From Actinomadura harenae (lineage in GTDB: Bacteria; Actinomycetota; Actinomycetes; Streptosporangiales; Streptosporangiaceae): 64,000 nucleotides of DNA. Below are positions 41,668 to 50,404 of this stretch, piece by piece. The first letter of the stretch is position 1; the number at the start of each line of letters is the position of its first letter. Position numbers and translations under genes: made by a program. The notes beneath the pieces were generated by a model that made no database searches, had not been told where the DNA came from, and worked only from the letters and a program-made list of their open reading frames with translations. The DNA lies in the NCBI RefSeq assembly GCF_003696215.1, contig NZ_RFFG01000002.1, positions 149,303 through 213,302 on the forward strand, read 5' to 3'.

Positions 41668-42096
41668 TCAGTGGACGCGCTCGGGCACGCGGCGTTCCGT
41701 GGCCGGACCGGCCTGCCTCCGGACGGTCAGCATCCCGGCCAGCGCGGCGAGCGCGGCGACGCCCTCGCCGACGAGCGACTGGGTCTTCTGCGCGTACCAG
41801 ACCGGCTCGTGCATGTTCGGGATCGGGCCGATCGCGCCGACGTCCACGTAGAAGTAGAGGAGCAGGGCGCCGACCGCGCTCGCCGCGACGATCAGGGCGA
41901 GCGCGTACGTCCAGCGGCGCGCGCGCACCAGAACGAGCACCCCGGCCACCCCGGCCACGACCGCCTGCACGTAGAAGATCGTGTCGGCATGGATCGACCC
42001 ACCGGGGACGAACCTCATCTGCGGCGCGAACCGCCAGTGCACCACCGCGTCCACGGCGAGCCCGGCGGCCACGAGTACGCGGAGCACGAGTCCCAT
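41668..42096 (-). CDS. Hypothetical membrane protein with four helices
   Basis: 142 residues from the ATG at 42096. Four hydrophobic helices are seen (about 3-18, 40-58, 62-82, 103-122) with a short Arg-rich C-terminus. I recognise no family with known function. It converges with the esterase gene and precedes nothing on its strand. Confidence 0.65.
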   Translation of the reverse strand: MGLVLRVLVAAGLAVDAVVHWRFAPQMRFVPGGSIHADTIFYVQAVVAGVAGVLVLVRARRWTYALALIVAASAVGALLLYFYVDVGAIGPIPNMHEPVWYAQKTQSLVGEGVAALAALAGMLTVRRQAGPATERRVPERVH

Positions 42097-42167
42097 ACCT
42101 AGAACACGAACGGAAAGGGGCGTTCGGCTCAGTTCCACCGAAAAAACTCTCGATCGGGACCGGACGG

Positions 42168-42962
42168 TCAGCCTGCGGCCAGCTCGCGGCCCCGGTTGCG
42201 GGCCGCCTCGATCGCCTCGAGGACCGCCGACCGGACGCCGTGCCGCTCCAGCTCGCGGATCGCGGCGATGGTCGTCCCGCCCGGCGAGGTCACGGCCTCG
42301 CGCAGCAGCACCGGGTGCTCGCCGGAGTCGCGCAGCATGATCGCCGCGCCGACGGCCGACTGGATCACCATCTCCAGTGCGGCGGCGCGCGGCATGCCGA
42401 GCAGGATGCCCGCGTCCACCATGGCCTCGACGAGGTAGTAGAAGTAGGCCGGGCCGCTGCCGGACAGGGCGGTCGCGCCGTCCTGGAGGGACTCGGGGAT
42501 GCGCAGCACCTTGCCGACCGGGCTGAGCAGCTCCTCGGCGAGCTTGAGGTGGTCCTCCCCCGCGTGCGAGCCGGGCGAGATCACGCTCATCGCCTCGTCC
42601 ACATGGACGGGCGTGTTCGACATGACCCGGACGACCGGAACGCCCTCGCCCAGCCGCTCCTCGACGTACCCCGTCGTGATGCCCGCGGCCATGGAGATCA
42701 CCAGCGTCCCGGCCGGGACGTGCGACCCGACCTCGTCCAGCAGGGCGGCCATGTCCTGCGGCTTCACCGCGAGGACCAGGACGTCCGCGGTCGTGGCGGC
42801 CTCCCGGTTGGAGACGGTCTCGACGCCGTACCGCTCGCGCAGCAGCGCGGCGCGCTCGGCCCGGCGGGCGGTGGCCCTCAGCTCGCCCGGACCGCGCCCG
42901 GCCCGCAGGACGCCGGACAGCAGCGCCTCGCCCATCTTGCCCGCACCGAGAATCGCAATCAT
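42168..42962 (-). CDS. proC: Pyrroline-5-carboxylate reductase
   Basis: 264 residues from the ATG at 42962, seven bases after AGGTG. It makes proline from pyrroline-5-carboxylate with NAD(P)H. The nucleotide motif is IAILGAGKMGEALLSG at the N-terminus, and ALSGSGPAYFYYLVEAM (about 158) is the family signature. The gene lies 57 bases after proline dehydrogenase, the enzyme that runs the pathway the other way. The counterpart is Rv0500. Confidence 0.94.
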   Translation of the reverse strand: MIAILGAGKMGEALLSGVLRAGRGPGELRATARRAERAALLRERYGVETVSNREAATTADVLVLAVKPQDMAALLDEVGSHVPAGTLVISMAAGITTGYVEERLGEGVPVVRVMSNTPVHVDEAMSVISPGSHAGEDHLKLAEELLSPVGKVLRIPESLQDGATALSGSGPAYFYYLVEAMVDAGILLGMPRAAALEMVIQSAVGAAIMLRDSGEHPVLLREAVTSPGGTTIAAIRELERHGVRSAVLEAIEAARNRGRELAAG

Positions 42963-43019
42963 TGTGCACACCTAGCCATGGGACGTCGGGGAACGCGTCC
43001 CAGCGTAGCGAGCGTCCCG

Positions 43020-43940
43020 TCAGGACTCGGCCGCCGCCGACCGGAAGAAGAACGCCAGGTTGGACGGCTTCTCGGCGAGCCGCCGCATGAAGTAGGCGTA
43101 CCACTCGCGGCCGAACGCCGCGTACACCCGGACCTGGGCGCCCTCGCCCGCGAGCCGCCGCTGCTCGTGCGTCCTGACGCCGTACAGCATCTGGTACTCG
43201 AACCCGGACGGGTCGCGGTCGTTCAGCGTGGTGAGCGCGCCCGCGATCTCGATCAGCCGCGGATCGTGCGTCGCCAGCATCGGGTAGCCCTGGCCCGCCA
43301 TCAGCACCCGCATGCACCGGACGTACGACTTGTCGATCTCGACCGGATCGGAGAACGCCACGGACTCCGGCGCGCTGTAGGCCCCCTTGCACAGCCGGAC
43401 GCGCGACCCCTCGTGCGCCAGCTCGGCGCAGTACTCCTCCGAACGCCGCAGGTAGGACTGGATGGCGACCCCGGTGTCGGGGTACTCGCGGCGCAGCTCG
43501 GCGCAGACGCGCAGGGTCGCGTCCACCGTCTCGTACTCCTCGGTGTCGAGCGTGACGGTCGTCCCCGCGTCCCGCGCGGCGGCGCAGATCCGGCGGGCGT
43601 TGGCCAGGGCGAGCGCCTCGTCCAGGGCCTGGCCCACGGCGCTGAGCTTGAGCGACACCTCGGCGACGCCCGCGAGCCCCACCTCGCCGAGCCGGACGAG
43701 CAGCTCGGCGTAGTCGTCCACGTTGGTGTCGGCCTGGCCGGTGTCCAGGGTGTCCTCGCCCAGCGCGATCAGGCTGACCAGCAGGCCCGCGTCCGCGAGC
43801 TCGGCGGTGACGCCCAGCGCGTCGTCGGTCGTCTCGCCCGCGACGAAGCGCCGGACCATCCGGCGGGTGCCGGGCGCGATCTCCACGATCCTTCGCGCGG
43901 CGCGGCTGTGCGAGGCGGCCAGCAGGGCCTGACGGAGCAC
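43020..43940 (-). CDS. Proline dehydrogenase
   Basis: 306 residues, the usual size of the monofunctional FAD enzyme that oxidises proline to pyrroline-5-carboxylate at the membrane. Motifs include SLKLSAVGQ (about 95), LDTEEYETVD (about 130), RLCKGAYSAPESVAF (about 183) and EYQMLYGVR (about 253). The GTG start is at 43940. The usual partner, P5C dehydrogenase, is not adjacent. Confidence 0.92.
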   Translation of the reverse strand: MLRQALLAASHSRAARRIVEIAPGTRRMVRRFVAGETTDDALGVTAELADAGLLVSLIALGEDTLDTGQADTNVDDYAELLVRLGEVGLAGVAEVSLKLSAVGQALDEALALANARRICAAARDAGTTVTLDTEEYETVDATLRVCAELRREYPDTGVAIQSYLRRSEEYCAELAHEGSRVRLCKGAYSAPESVAFSDPVEIDKSYVRCMRVLMAGQGYPMLATHDPRLIEIAGALTTLNDRDPSGFEYQMLYGVRTHEQRRLAGEGAQVRVYAAFGREWYAYFMRRLAEKPSNLAFFFRSAAAES

Positions 43941-44080
43941 GGGTCTGTCCTTCCGGTGAGCAGGACGGCGGCTCTCCCCGCCCCGCGTCGCCCCAGGTCA
44001 TACCCACCCACGCGGAACGATCACGGTCTCTTTCCGCGTCTTCCCCGGTCAGGGCCCCGCGCCCGGATCGCGGTGTCGGC

Positions 44081-44131
44081 CGGTGCGGGCGGTCAGCCGG
44101 TACGGACGGTCAGCCGGTACGGACGGTCAGC
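44081..44131. repeat. Three 17-base tandem units over the ABC permease gene 3' end
   Basis: CGGTGCGGGCGGTCAGC (44081-44097) and two copies of CGGTACGGACGGTCAGC (44098-44131). Each holds TCA; the true stop codon (complement of TCA at 44127-44129) is in the copy nearest the gene. Confidence 0.9.
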
Positions 44132-44873
44132 CGGTGCGGCGGCGGAGGGTCGCCGCGCCGAGCGCCAGGGCCCCGAGGGTGAAGCCCGCGATCACCAGGA
44201 CGTCCCACAGGAGCGAGGTGGAGAAGGACGCCTCGCGCGACACCCGCTGCATGGCGTCCACCGCGTAGGACAGCGGCAGGACGTCGGAGATCACCCGGAG
44301 CCAGGGCGCCATGCTGTCGCGCGGGATCAGCAGCCCGCATAGCAGCACCTGCGGCAGGACGAACGCGGGCATGAACTGGACGGCCTGGAACTCGGTGCGC
44401 GCGAACGCGCTGGCGAACAGGCCGAGGGCCATGCCGAGCAGCGCGTCCAGGACGGCGACCAGGACCAGCGACGCGACCGAGCCCGCCAGGTCCAGGCCGA
44501 GCCAGGTCAGCGAGATCACCAGGACGACGCCGACCTGCACCAGCGACAGCAGCCCGAACGCGAAGGCGTAGCCGAGCAGGAAGTCCAGCTTCCCGGTGGG
44601 CGTGGTCATCAGGCGTTCGAGGGTGCCGCCGGTGCGCTCGCGCAGGGTGCCGACCGAGGCCACCACGAACATGATGACGAACGGGAACAGCCCGAGCAGC
44701 ATCGGCCCGATCCGGTCGAACAGCGCCCCGGTGTCGAACACGTACCGGAGCAGGATCATCAGCAGGCTCGGCACGCCGACCAGCAGGCCGAGCGTGCGGT
44801 GGTCGTGCCTGAGCTGGGCGAGGATGCGCCTGGTGGTGGCGGCGGTGATCGCCGGACTCATGACGGAACTCAT
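44127..44873 (-). CDS. ABC-2 type transporter permease
   Basis: 248 residues, six hydrophobic helices, with the ABC-2 pattern RERTGGTLERLMTTPTGKLD (about 78-97) after the second helix. The ATG at 44873 has GAGG five bases upstream. It pairs with the ATPase gene 19 bases upstream; together they form an exporter of the drug/polyketide or lipid type. Substrate unknown. Confidence 0.88.
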   Translation of the reverse strand: MSSVMSPAITAATTRRILAQLRHDHRTLGLLVGVPSLLMILLRYVFDTGALFDRIGPMLLGLFPFVIMFVVASVGTLRERTGGTLERLMTTPTGKLDFLLGYAFAFGLLSLVQVGVVLVISLTWLGLDLAGSVASLVLVAVLDALLGMALGLFASAFARTEFQAVQFMPAFVLPQVLLCGLLIPRDSMAPWLRVISDVLPLSYAVDAMQRVSREASFSTSLLWDVLVIAGFTLGALALGAATLRRRTG

Positions 44874-44892
44874 CTCTGCCTCGTTCCGGAAC

Positions 44893-45624
44893 TCATGCCG
44901 GGCTCTCGGCCCGCTCGTGGATCAGGTGCAGGAACGCCGCGTCGAGGTCGGCCGTCCCGGTGCGCTCGGTGAGCTCGCGCGGCGAGGCGTCCGCGAGGAT
45001 CTCGCCCTCGCGCATGAGCAGCAGGCGGTCGGTGCGGCCCGCCTCGTCCATGACGTGGCTGGACACGACCAGCGTGGTGCCGCGCGCGGACAGCTCGCGG
45101 AACAGGGCCCACAGCTCCTCGCGCAGCACCGGGTCCAGGCCGACGGTCGGCTCGTCCAGGACGAGGAGCTCGGGCTCGCCGAGCAGCGCGGCGGCCAGGT
45201 TCGCGCGGTTCAGCTGCCCGCCGGACAGCGTCCCGACCACCTGGTCACGATGATCGCCGAGGCCGACCTCCTCGATGACGCGGTCGGGGTCGGTGCGCGG
45301 CGCGCGCAGCACGGCGCCGAAGTACCGCATGTTCTCCCGGACGGTCAGGTCGGCGTAGACGGCCGGGATCTGCGTCGAGTACCCGACCCGGCGCCGCAGT
45401 CCCCGGGACCCGGCGGGCTCGCCGAGCACGGTGACCGTCCCCGCCTGGACGATCTGGACGCCGACCAGGCAGCGCATGAGCGTGGTCTTGCCGCAGCCGC
45501 TCGGCCCGATGAGGCCGAGGACCGATCCGCGCGGCGCCTCGAACGAGACGTCGCGGAGCACGGGCTTGCCGCCGCGCACGACCCGGAGGCCCGCGACCGC
45601 GACGGCCGGCACAAAACTCATCAT
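44893..45624 (-). CDS. ABC transporter ATPase
   Basis: 243 residues. Walker A is GPSGCGKTT (about 40), signature LSGGQLNRANLA (about 138), Walker B LLVLDEPTVGLDP (about 160), switch His in VSSHVMDEA. It drives the permease encoded directly downstream. The N-terminal VRGGKPVLRDVSFEAPRG is typical of ABC-2 exporters. Confidence 0.9.
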   Translation of the reverse strand: MMSFVPAVAVAGLRVVRGGKPVLRDVSFEAPRGSVLGLIGPSGCGKTTLMRCLVGVQIVQAGTVTVLGEPAGSRGLRRRVGYSTQIPAVYADLTVRENMRYFGAVLRAPRTDPDRVIEEVGLGDHRDQVVGTLSGGQLNRANLAAALLGEPELLVLDEPTVGLDPVLREELWALFRELSARGTTLVVSSHVMDEAGRTDRLLLMREGEILADASPRELTERTGTADLDAAFLHLIHERAESPA

Positions 45625-45751
45625 GTGTTGAATTTACGTCCGCACGGCCCCGCGGTCAAGGACCGCCGGGCACGCCGGAGAGGCCGCGCGCGACGACGTC
45701 ACCAGCGACGGAGCAGGAGGGGGACCCGGGAGCGGAGGCGCGGGAAGGGGG

Positions 45752-46444
45752 TCAGGAGGCGCCGATGTAGCGCTGGAGGGTGGGGGCGACCAGATCGACC
45801 AGATCGTCCTGGGAGGCGGACGCGAGCGGCTCGACCCGGATCACGTGCCGCATGATCATCATGCCGACCAGCTGCCCGACGGCGGCCTGGAGGCGCAGCA
45901 GCGGCACCCCGCGCACGGCGGCCACCCGCTCCAGCAGCGCCGAGGTGACGAACTCGCGCATCAGCGCGGCGGCCCGCTCGTTGGTCATCGCGCTGCGGAG
46001 CATGGCCACGATGGGGGCGCGCTTGTCCGGGTCCTCCCAGATCTCTATGAACTCGCGGGCGAAGTGCTCGCCCATCCGCTCCGGAGGGCCGGCCATCACC
46101 TTCGGCAGCAGCTCGGCCGGATTCACCGGAAAGCGCATCGCCGCGACGAACACGCCCTCCTTGCTGCCGAAATAGTGGTGCACGAGCGCCGGGTCGACCC
46201 CGGCCTCACGGGCGATGGCCCGCAGCGACGCGCCGTCGAAGCCCTTCTCGGCGAACATCGTGCGGGCGGCGGTGAGGATCTGCTCACGCGTGTCGGTCCG
46301 TCCGGCGGGACGTCCCGGCGCCCGCCGCCCCGCCCCGGACTCGTCGGCGGGCACGGGCTCGTCGGCGGGCGCGGGCTCGTCGACTGGCGCGGACTCGTCG
46401 GCGGGGTCGGAGGCCGCCGACGCGGCCGGGGAGGGGCCGGTCAT
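45752..46444 (-). CDS. TetR family transcriptional regulator
   Basis: 230 residues from the ATG at 46444, which overlaps the isomerase stop codon (ATGA). The HTH (about 50-95) includes [20 protein letters not shown] and [11 protein letters not shown]. Residues 8-35 are an acidic Pro/Ala repeat (PADE, PVDEPA) encoded by an 18-base tandem repeat at about 46335-46400. Its target is unknown; the ABC exporter downstream is a candidate. Confidence 0.88.
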   Translation of the reverse strand: MTGPSPAASAASDPADESAPVDEPAPADEPVPADESGAGRRAPGRPAGRTDTREQILTAARTMFAEKGFDGASLRAIAREAGVDPALVHHYFGSKEGVFVAAMRFPVNPAELLPKVMAGPPERMGEHFAREFIEIWEDPDKRAPIVAMLRSAMTNERAAALMREFVTSALLERVAAVRGVPLLRLQAAVGQLVGMMIMRHVIRVEPLASASQDDLVDLVAPTLQRYIGAS

Positions 46445-47325
46445 CGGCCCGTCCGGCGGGAGACCTCGCCGCTGCCGCTGACCTCCCAGGTGCGGTGGGC
46501 GGCGGCCAGGTGCAGGCGGGCGAAGGCGAGCGCCTCGGCCAGGTCCTCCATGCGCTCGGCGCGGCTGGACGCGCGGCGCGTGTTGACCTCCAGGACGATC
46601 TGCCCGCCGAAGCCGTCCTCGGCGAGCCGCTCCAGGACGGGCCCGCACGGCTGGTTGCCGCGTCCCGGGACGAGGTGCTCGTCCTTGTTGGTGACGCCGA
46701 GGCCGTCGGCGAGGTGGACGTGCCGCAGCCGGTCGCCGAGCTGGATCGCCATGCCGAGCGCGTCCGACTTGGACACGGCCGTGTGCGACAGGTCGAGCGT
46801 GACGTGCGGATACGGCTGGTCGAGGGGGTTCCAGTCGGGGGCGTAGAGGCCCGCCTCGGCGCCGCGCGCCTTGAGCGGGAACATGTTCTCGACCGCGAAG
46901 TGGACGTCGGTCTCGTCCTGCATGCGGGTGATGCCGTCGATGAAGTCGCGGGCGTACTCGCGCTGCCAGCGGAACGGCGGGTGGACGACCACGACGTCCG
47001 CGCCGAGCTGCTCGGCGACCTCCTTGGAGCGGACGAGCTTGCCCCACGGCTCCCGCCCCCAGACCCGCTGGGTGAGCAGCAGGCAGGGCGCGTGGATCGA
47101 CTTGATCGGCACCTGGTGGTAGTCCGAGAGGCGGCGCAGGACGTTGAGGTCCTGCGAGGACGCGTCGGTGGAGACCATGACCTCCACGCCGTCGTACCCG
47201 AGCAGGGCGGCGATCTCGAAGGCGCTCGGCACCTTCTCCGGATACACCGACGCGGTGGACAGCGTGATCGGCGCGTCCGGGACGTGGATCGCCGGAGCTG
47301 CGCTGCCGTTGTGCTGCGGGGTCAA
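46441..47325 (-). CDS. Sugar phosphate isomerase/epimerase family protein
   Basis: 294 residues from the TTG at 47325, which follows GAGGGAG; the open frame continues upstream without a good start. The xylose-isomerase-like TIM barrel shows [10 protein letters not shown] (about 120), [11 protein letters not shown] (about 150), [11 protein letters not shown] (about 178) and IVLEVNTRR (about 240), which carry metal-binding residues. It matches the Rv0498 position and type. The substrate is unknown. Confidence 0.82.
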   Translation of the reverse strand: MTPQHNGSAAPAIHVPDAPITLSTASVYPEKVPSAFEIAALLGYDGVEVMVSTDASSQDLNVLRRLSDYHQVPIKSIHAPCLLLTQRVWGREPWGKLVRSKEVAEQLGADVVVVHPPFRWQREYARDFIDGITRMQDETDVHFAVENMFPLKARGAEAGLYAPDWNPLDQPYPHVTLDLSHTAVSKSDALGMAIQLGDRLRHVHLADGLGVTNKDEHLVPGRGNQPCGPVLERLAEDGFGGQIVLEVNTRRASSRAERMEDLAEALAFARLHLAAAHRTWEVSGSGEVSRRTGR

Positions 47326-47489
47326 GGCTCCCTCGCCGTCTGGATTCGCACGGTCACCCGGCCGGCGGGCGACGTCGGCGCCGCCGGGTTGCGTTCGCCG
47401 CAAGCCTATGCGCCCACACCCCGCCCTCAACCCCCCGGAGGCACGGGAAGCGCGTTTCCCGACCTCAGCGGTGACTACCCTCTGCTCTC

Positions 47490-48194
47490 GTGGTCGAGAT
47501 CGCTCCGGGCGCCGTGCCCAGCCCCAACATCTGGAACTCCCCTTCGGTCTACGAGATCGAGAACCGCGCCGTCGACCCGGACGGCGTGATCGAGTCCGCG
47601 ATGCGCGGGATCGCCCCCTGGACGGGGCGGACCGTCCTCGATCTCGGCTGCGGCACCGGCTTCCACCTGCCCCGTTTCGCGGCCGAGGCGTCCCGCGTGG
47701 TGGGCGTGGAACCGCATGCGGGACTGGCCGCCGCCGCCCGGCGACGCGTCCAGGACCTCCAGAACGTGACCGTCCGCGTAGGCGCCGCCCAGGCGCTCCC
47801 CCTCCCGGACGCGTCGATCGACGTCGTGCACGTGCGCTGGGCCTATTTCTTCGGTCCTGGCTGCGAGCCGGGCCTCGCCGAGCTGGACCGGGTCGTCCGG
47901 CGGGGCGGGACGGTCTTCATCCTGGACAACGACGCCACCCGCTCCACCTTCGGCGGCTGGTTCCGGCGCGGGCTGCCGTCCTACGACCCGGCCGCCGTCG
48001 AGCGCTTCTGGACGCGCCGGGGCTTCCAGCGCGAGCCGCTCATGATCCGCTGGGAGTTCCAGAGCCGCGCCGACCTCGCGGCCGTCCTGCGCATCGAGTT
48101 CCCCGAGCGGCTCGCCGCCGCGTTCAAGCGCGGGCACGAGGGCCTGACCGTCGACTACGCGGTCAACCTCTGGTGGCGCACAACTGACTGGTAG
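47490..48194 (+). CDS. Class I SAM-dependent methyltransferase
   Basis: 234 residues with a GTG start at 47490. Motif I is [16 protein letters not shown] (about 50-65); acidic loop VGVEPHAG and motif [19 protein letters not shown] follow. The substrate is unknown. It is divergent from the isomerase gene across 164 bases. Confidence 0.85.
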   Translation: MVEIAPGAVPSPNIWNSPSVYEIENRAVDPDGVIESAMRGIAPWTGRTVLDLGCGTGFHLPRFAAEASRVVGVEPHAGLAAAARRRVQDLQNVTVRVGAAQALPLPDASIDVVHVRWAYFFGPGCEPGLAELDRVVRRGGTVFILDNDATRSTFGGWFRRGLPSYDPAAVERFWTRRGFQREPLMIRWEFQSRADLAAVLRIEFPERLAAAFKRGHEGLTVDYAVNLWWRTTDW

Positions 48195-48271
48195 GTCACA
48201 TCCCCTTCCGTCTACTGGACGCGGTGTACAACAATGGGTCCGCCCCGCCGCCCCCGCGACCAGGGAGACCG

Positions 48272-49327
48272 ATGCGCGCCCGCACCACCCTCACCGCGAC
48301 CGCCGTCGGCGCCGGCTCGGCCGCGCTGCTCGGCGGAGCCGGGATCGCCGCCCAGCGCCGTGGCGTCCGCCGCCTCCGGAACCGTCCCGACCCCCACGCC
48401 GCCGAGCCGTTCGGGTCCCTCCGCGGCCGTCCCGCCCCGGTCCGCGCGTCCGACGGCACCCGCCTCTACGCCGAGGTGGACGGCGAGGACCGCACCGACC
48501 TCGCGATCGTCTTCTCCCACGGCTGGACCCTCACCCAGGACTCCTGGCACTTCCAGCGCCGCGCCCTGCGCGACCACGGCCGCCTCGTCCTCTGGGACCA
48601 GCGCGGCCACGGACGCTCCGACGGCGGCGCCCCCGACGAGTACGGCCTGCCCCGCCTGGCCCACGACCTCGCGGACGTCATCGACCAGACCGTCCCGGCG
48701 GGCACCCCGGTCGTCCTCGTCGGCCACTCCCTGGGAGGCATGACCGTCCAGCGCTTCGCCGACGAGTACCCCCACCTCCTCGGCGACCGCGTCGTCGCCG
48801 CGGCCCTCTGCAACACCTCGTCCGGCGGCCTCGGGGAGGTCACCCTCGGCCTCCCGGCCCTCGCCGCCGCCCTGGCCCGGCGCACCCTCCCCCGCGCCCT
48901 CCGCCTCGCCGGCGCCGGCTCGTCCCTCATCGAGAAGGTCCGCCACCTCGGCCGCGACGGCGTCCTCCTCATCGAGGACCACATCGCCTTCGGCCCGGGC
49001 GCGAGCCCCACGGCCGTCGCCTTCGCCGAGCAGATGGCCACCGACACCCGCATGGACGCCGTCCTCGGCTTCCTCCACTCGATGATCACCCACGACGTCA
49101 TCTCCGAGTGCGCCCACCTCACCGGGATCGAGACCCTCGTCCTCGGCGGCGAACACGACCTCCTCACCCCGGTCGGCCACACCCTCCGCCTGGCCGCCAA
49201 GATCCCCACCGCCCGCCTCGAGGTCCTCCCCGACGCCGGCCACATGGCCATGCTCGAACGCCCCGACGCCGTCACCCACCACCTGACCGCCCTCATAACC
49301 CGGACCCGCAAGAACCTCGGGATCTGA
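48272..49327 (+). CDS. Alpha/beta hydrolase with N-terminal membrane anchor
   Basis: 351 residues from the ATG at 48272, four bases after GGGAG. The first 25 residues (AVGAGSAALLGGAGIAAQRR) look like an uncleaved signal or anchor. The catalytic Ser is in VGHSLGGMT (about 152), Asp in GGEHDLL (about 291), His in PDAGHMAML (about 321). WDQRGHGRS precedes the nucleophile. Esterase, epoxide-hydrolase-like or haloperoxidase-fold activity cannot be told apart. Codons are unusually biased to C in the third position even for this genome. Confidence 0.85.
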   Translation: MRARTTLTATAVGAGSAALLGGAGIAAQRRGVRRLRNRPDPHAAEPFGSLRGRPAPVRASDGTRLYAEVDGEDRTDLAIVFSHGWTLTQDSWHFQRRALRDHGRLVLWDQRGHGRSDGGAPDEYGLPRLAHDLADVIDQTVPAGTPVVLVGHSLGGMTVQRFADEYPHLLGDRVVAAALCNTSSGGLGEVTLGLPALAAALARRTLPRALRLAGAGSSLIEKVRHLGRDGVLLIEDHIAFGPGASPTAVAFAEQMATDTRMDAVLGFLHSMITHDVISECAHLTGIETLVLGGEHDLLTPVGHTLRLAAKIPTARLEVLPDAGHMAMLERPDAVTHHLTALITRTRKNLGI

Positions 49328-49345
49328 AGGCCCGCGCGCGACCCG

Positions 49346-50224
49346 TCAGGTGTTCCGCGCGGCGTTGAAGGCCGAGCGGACCCGGGTGGCGATCTGTTGC
49401 ATGCCGGCCTGGTTGGGGTGGGCCGGGGCGGCCGTGTGGGTCGGGAGGACGCCTTCCACCCAGCGGGAGCCGGTCGGGGCGCAGACGTCGTGGCCCTCGG
49501 TGCCCGAGTAGGTGTCGACGAAGGTCGCGTTGTTGGCGGCGGCCGTCTTCGCGAGCATGGCGTTCATGTGGCGTTCGGTGGTGTTGAGGAAGGAGACGTC
49601 GCCCGCGGCGAAGGGGACCTTGGGCCAGCAGCCGGTGGCGTCGGGCAGCAGGCGCGGGTAGCCGACCACCAGGACGCGCGCGTGCGGGGCGCGGGTGTGG
49701 ATCCGGCGCAGGATGGACGCGACCTTCGGGGCGGTCTTCTTGATGCGCTTGTCGAGGGCGCCGTGGTAGTGGCCGGAGCAGGGAGCGCCCATCGGGGACG
49801 TGAGGCTCACGGCGGCGCACCTGATGAGCACCCTGCTGAAGCCGACGTCGTTTCCGCCGATGCCGAGGGTCACCAGGTCGGTGTCACGGTGGACGGAGTC
49901 GATCTGCGGCGCGTTGTGACCCGTCGGGGTGACCTGCCGGTGCGTGATGTCGGTGGTCTCGGCGCCCGTGCAGCTCGCGTCGGTGAGTGTGGCGCCCAGG
50001 GACGTGGCGACGAGGGACGGGTAGTTGTGGTCCGAGCGCAGGCAGCCGAGCAGGCCGTGCTGCGTCGGGATCAGGGGGCCCGCGACGAACGAGTCGCCGA
50101 GCGCCGTGTACCGAAGCCCGGCGGCGGTCGCATGGTCGGCGGCGAGGGCGTGGTCGGCGGCAATGGCGGGCAGAGGTGCGGTGGCGGTGATCGTCAGTGC
50201 GAGCGCGGTCGCGAGTGTGCGCAT
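49346..50224 (-). CDS. Secreted SGNH/GDSL lipase
   Basis: 292 residues. A signal peptide (MRTLATALALTITATAPLPA) is followed by the four SGNH blocks: TALGDSFVAGP (Ser), a Gly block, LGIGGNDVGFS (Asn) and PAHPNQAGMQQIA (His). Six or more Cys suggest disulfides, as in the Streptomyces secreted lipases and esterases of this group. It acts outside the cell on lipid esters. Confidence 0.88.
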   Translation of the reverse strand: MRTLATALALTITATAPLPAIAADHALAADHATAAGLRYTALGDSFVAGPLIPTQHGLLGCLRSDHNYPSLVATSLGATLTDASCTGAETTDITHRQVTPTGHNAPQIDSVHRDTDLVTLGIGGNDVGFSRVLIRCAAVSLTSPMGAPCSGHYHGALDKRIKKTAPKVASILRRIHTRAPHARVLVVGYPRLLPDATGCWPKVPFAAGDVSFLNTTERHMNAMLAKTAAANNATFVDTYSGTEGHDVCAPTGSRWVEGVLPTHTAAPAHPNQAGMQQIATRVRSAFNAARNT

Positions 50225-50404
50225 GTCCCCGGGTCCTTTCGCGGCGGAACCGTGAGCCGGCGCTCCCCCGGGCCGGGCTCCCGGACGTCACGGTAGGCCG
50301 TTGCGGGCCCGCGGTCATCGGCCGGACACACGAGGTGACCGAAGTCTGACCTGGTCGGGACGGGATCGGGGCGTCTGTCGGTGGCGGGACGTACGCTTTC
50401 GCGC

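Noticed and set aside
40833..44342. A 1169-codon open frame on the plus strand across esterase, proC and proline dehydrogenase
   Set aside because: Same cause: third-position GC leaves few stops. It spans several well-identified genes on both strands.
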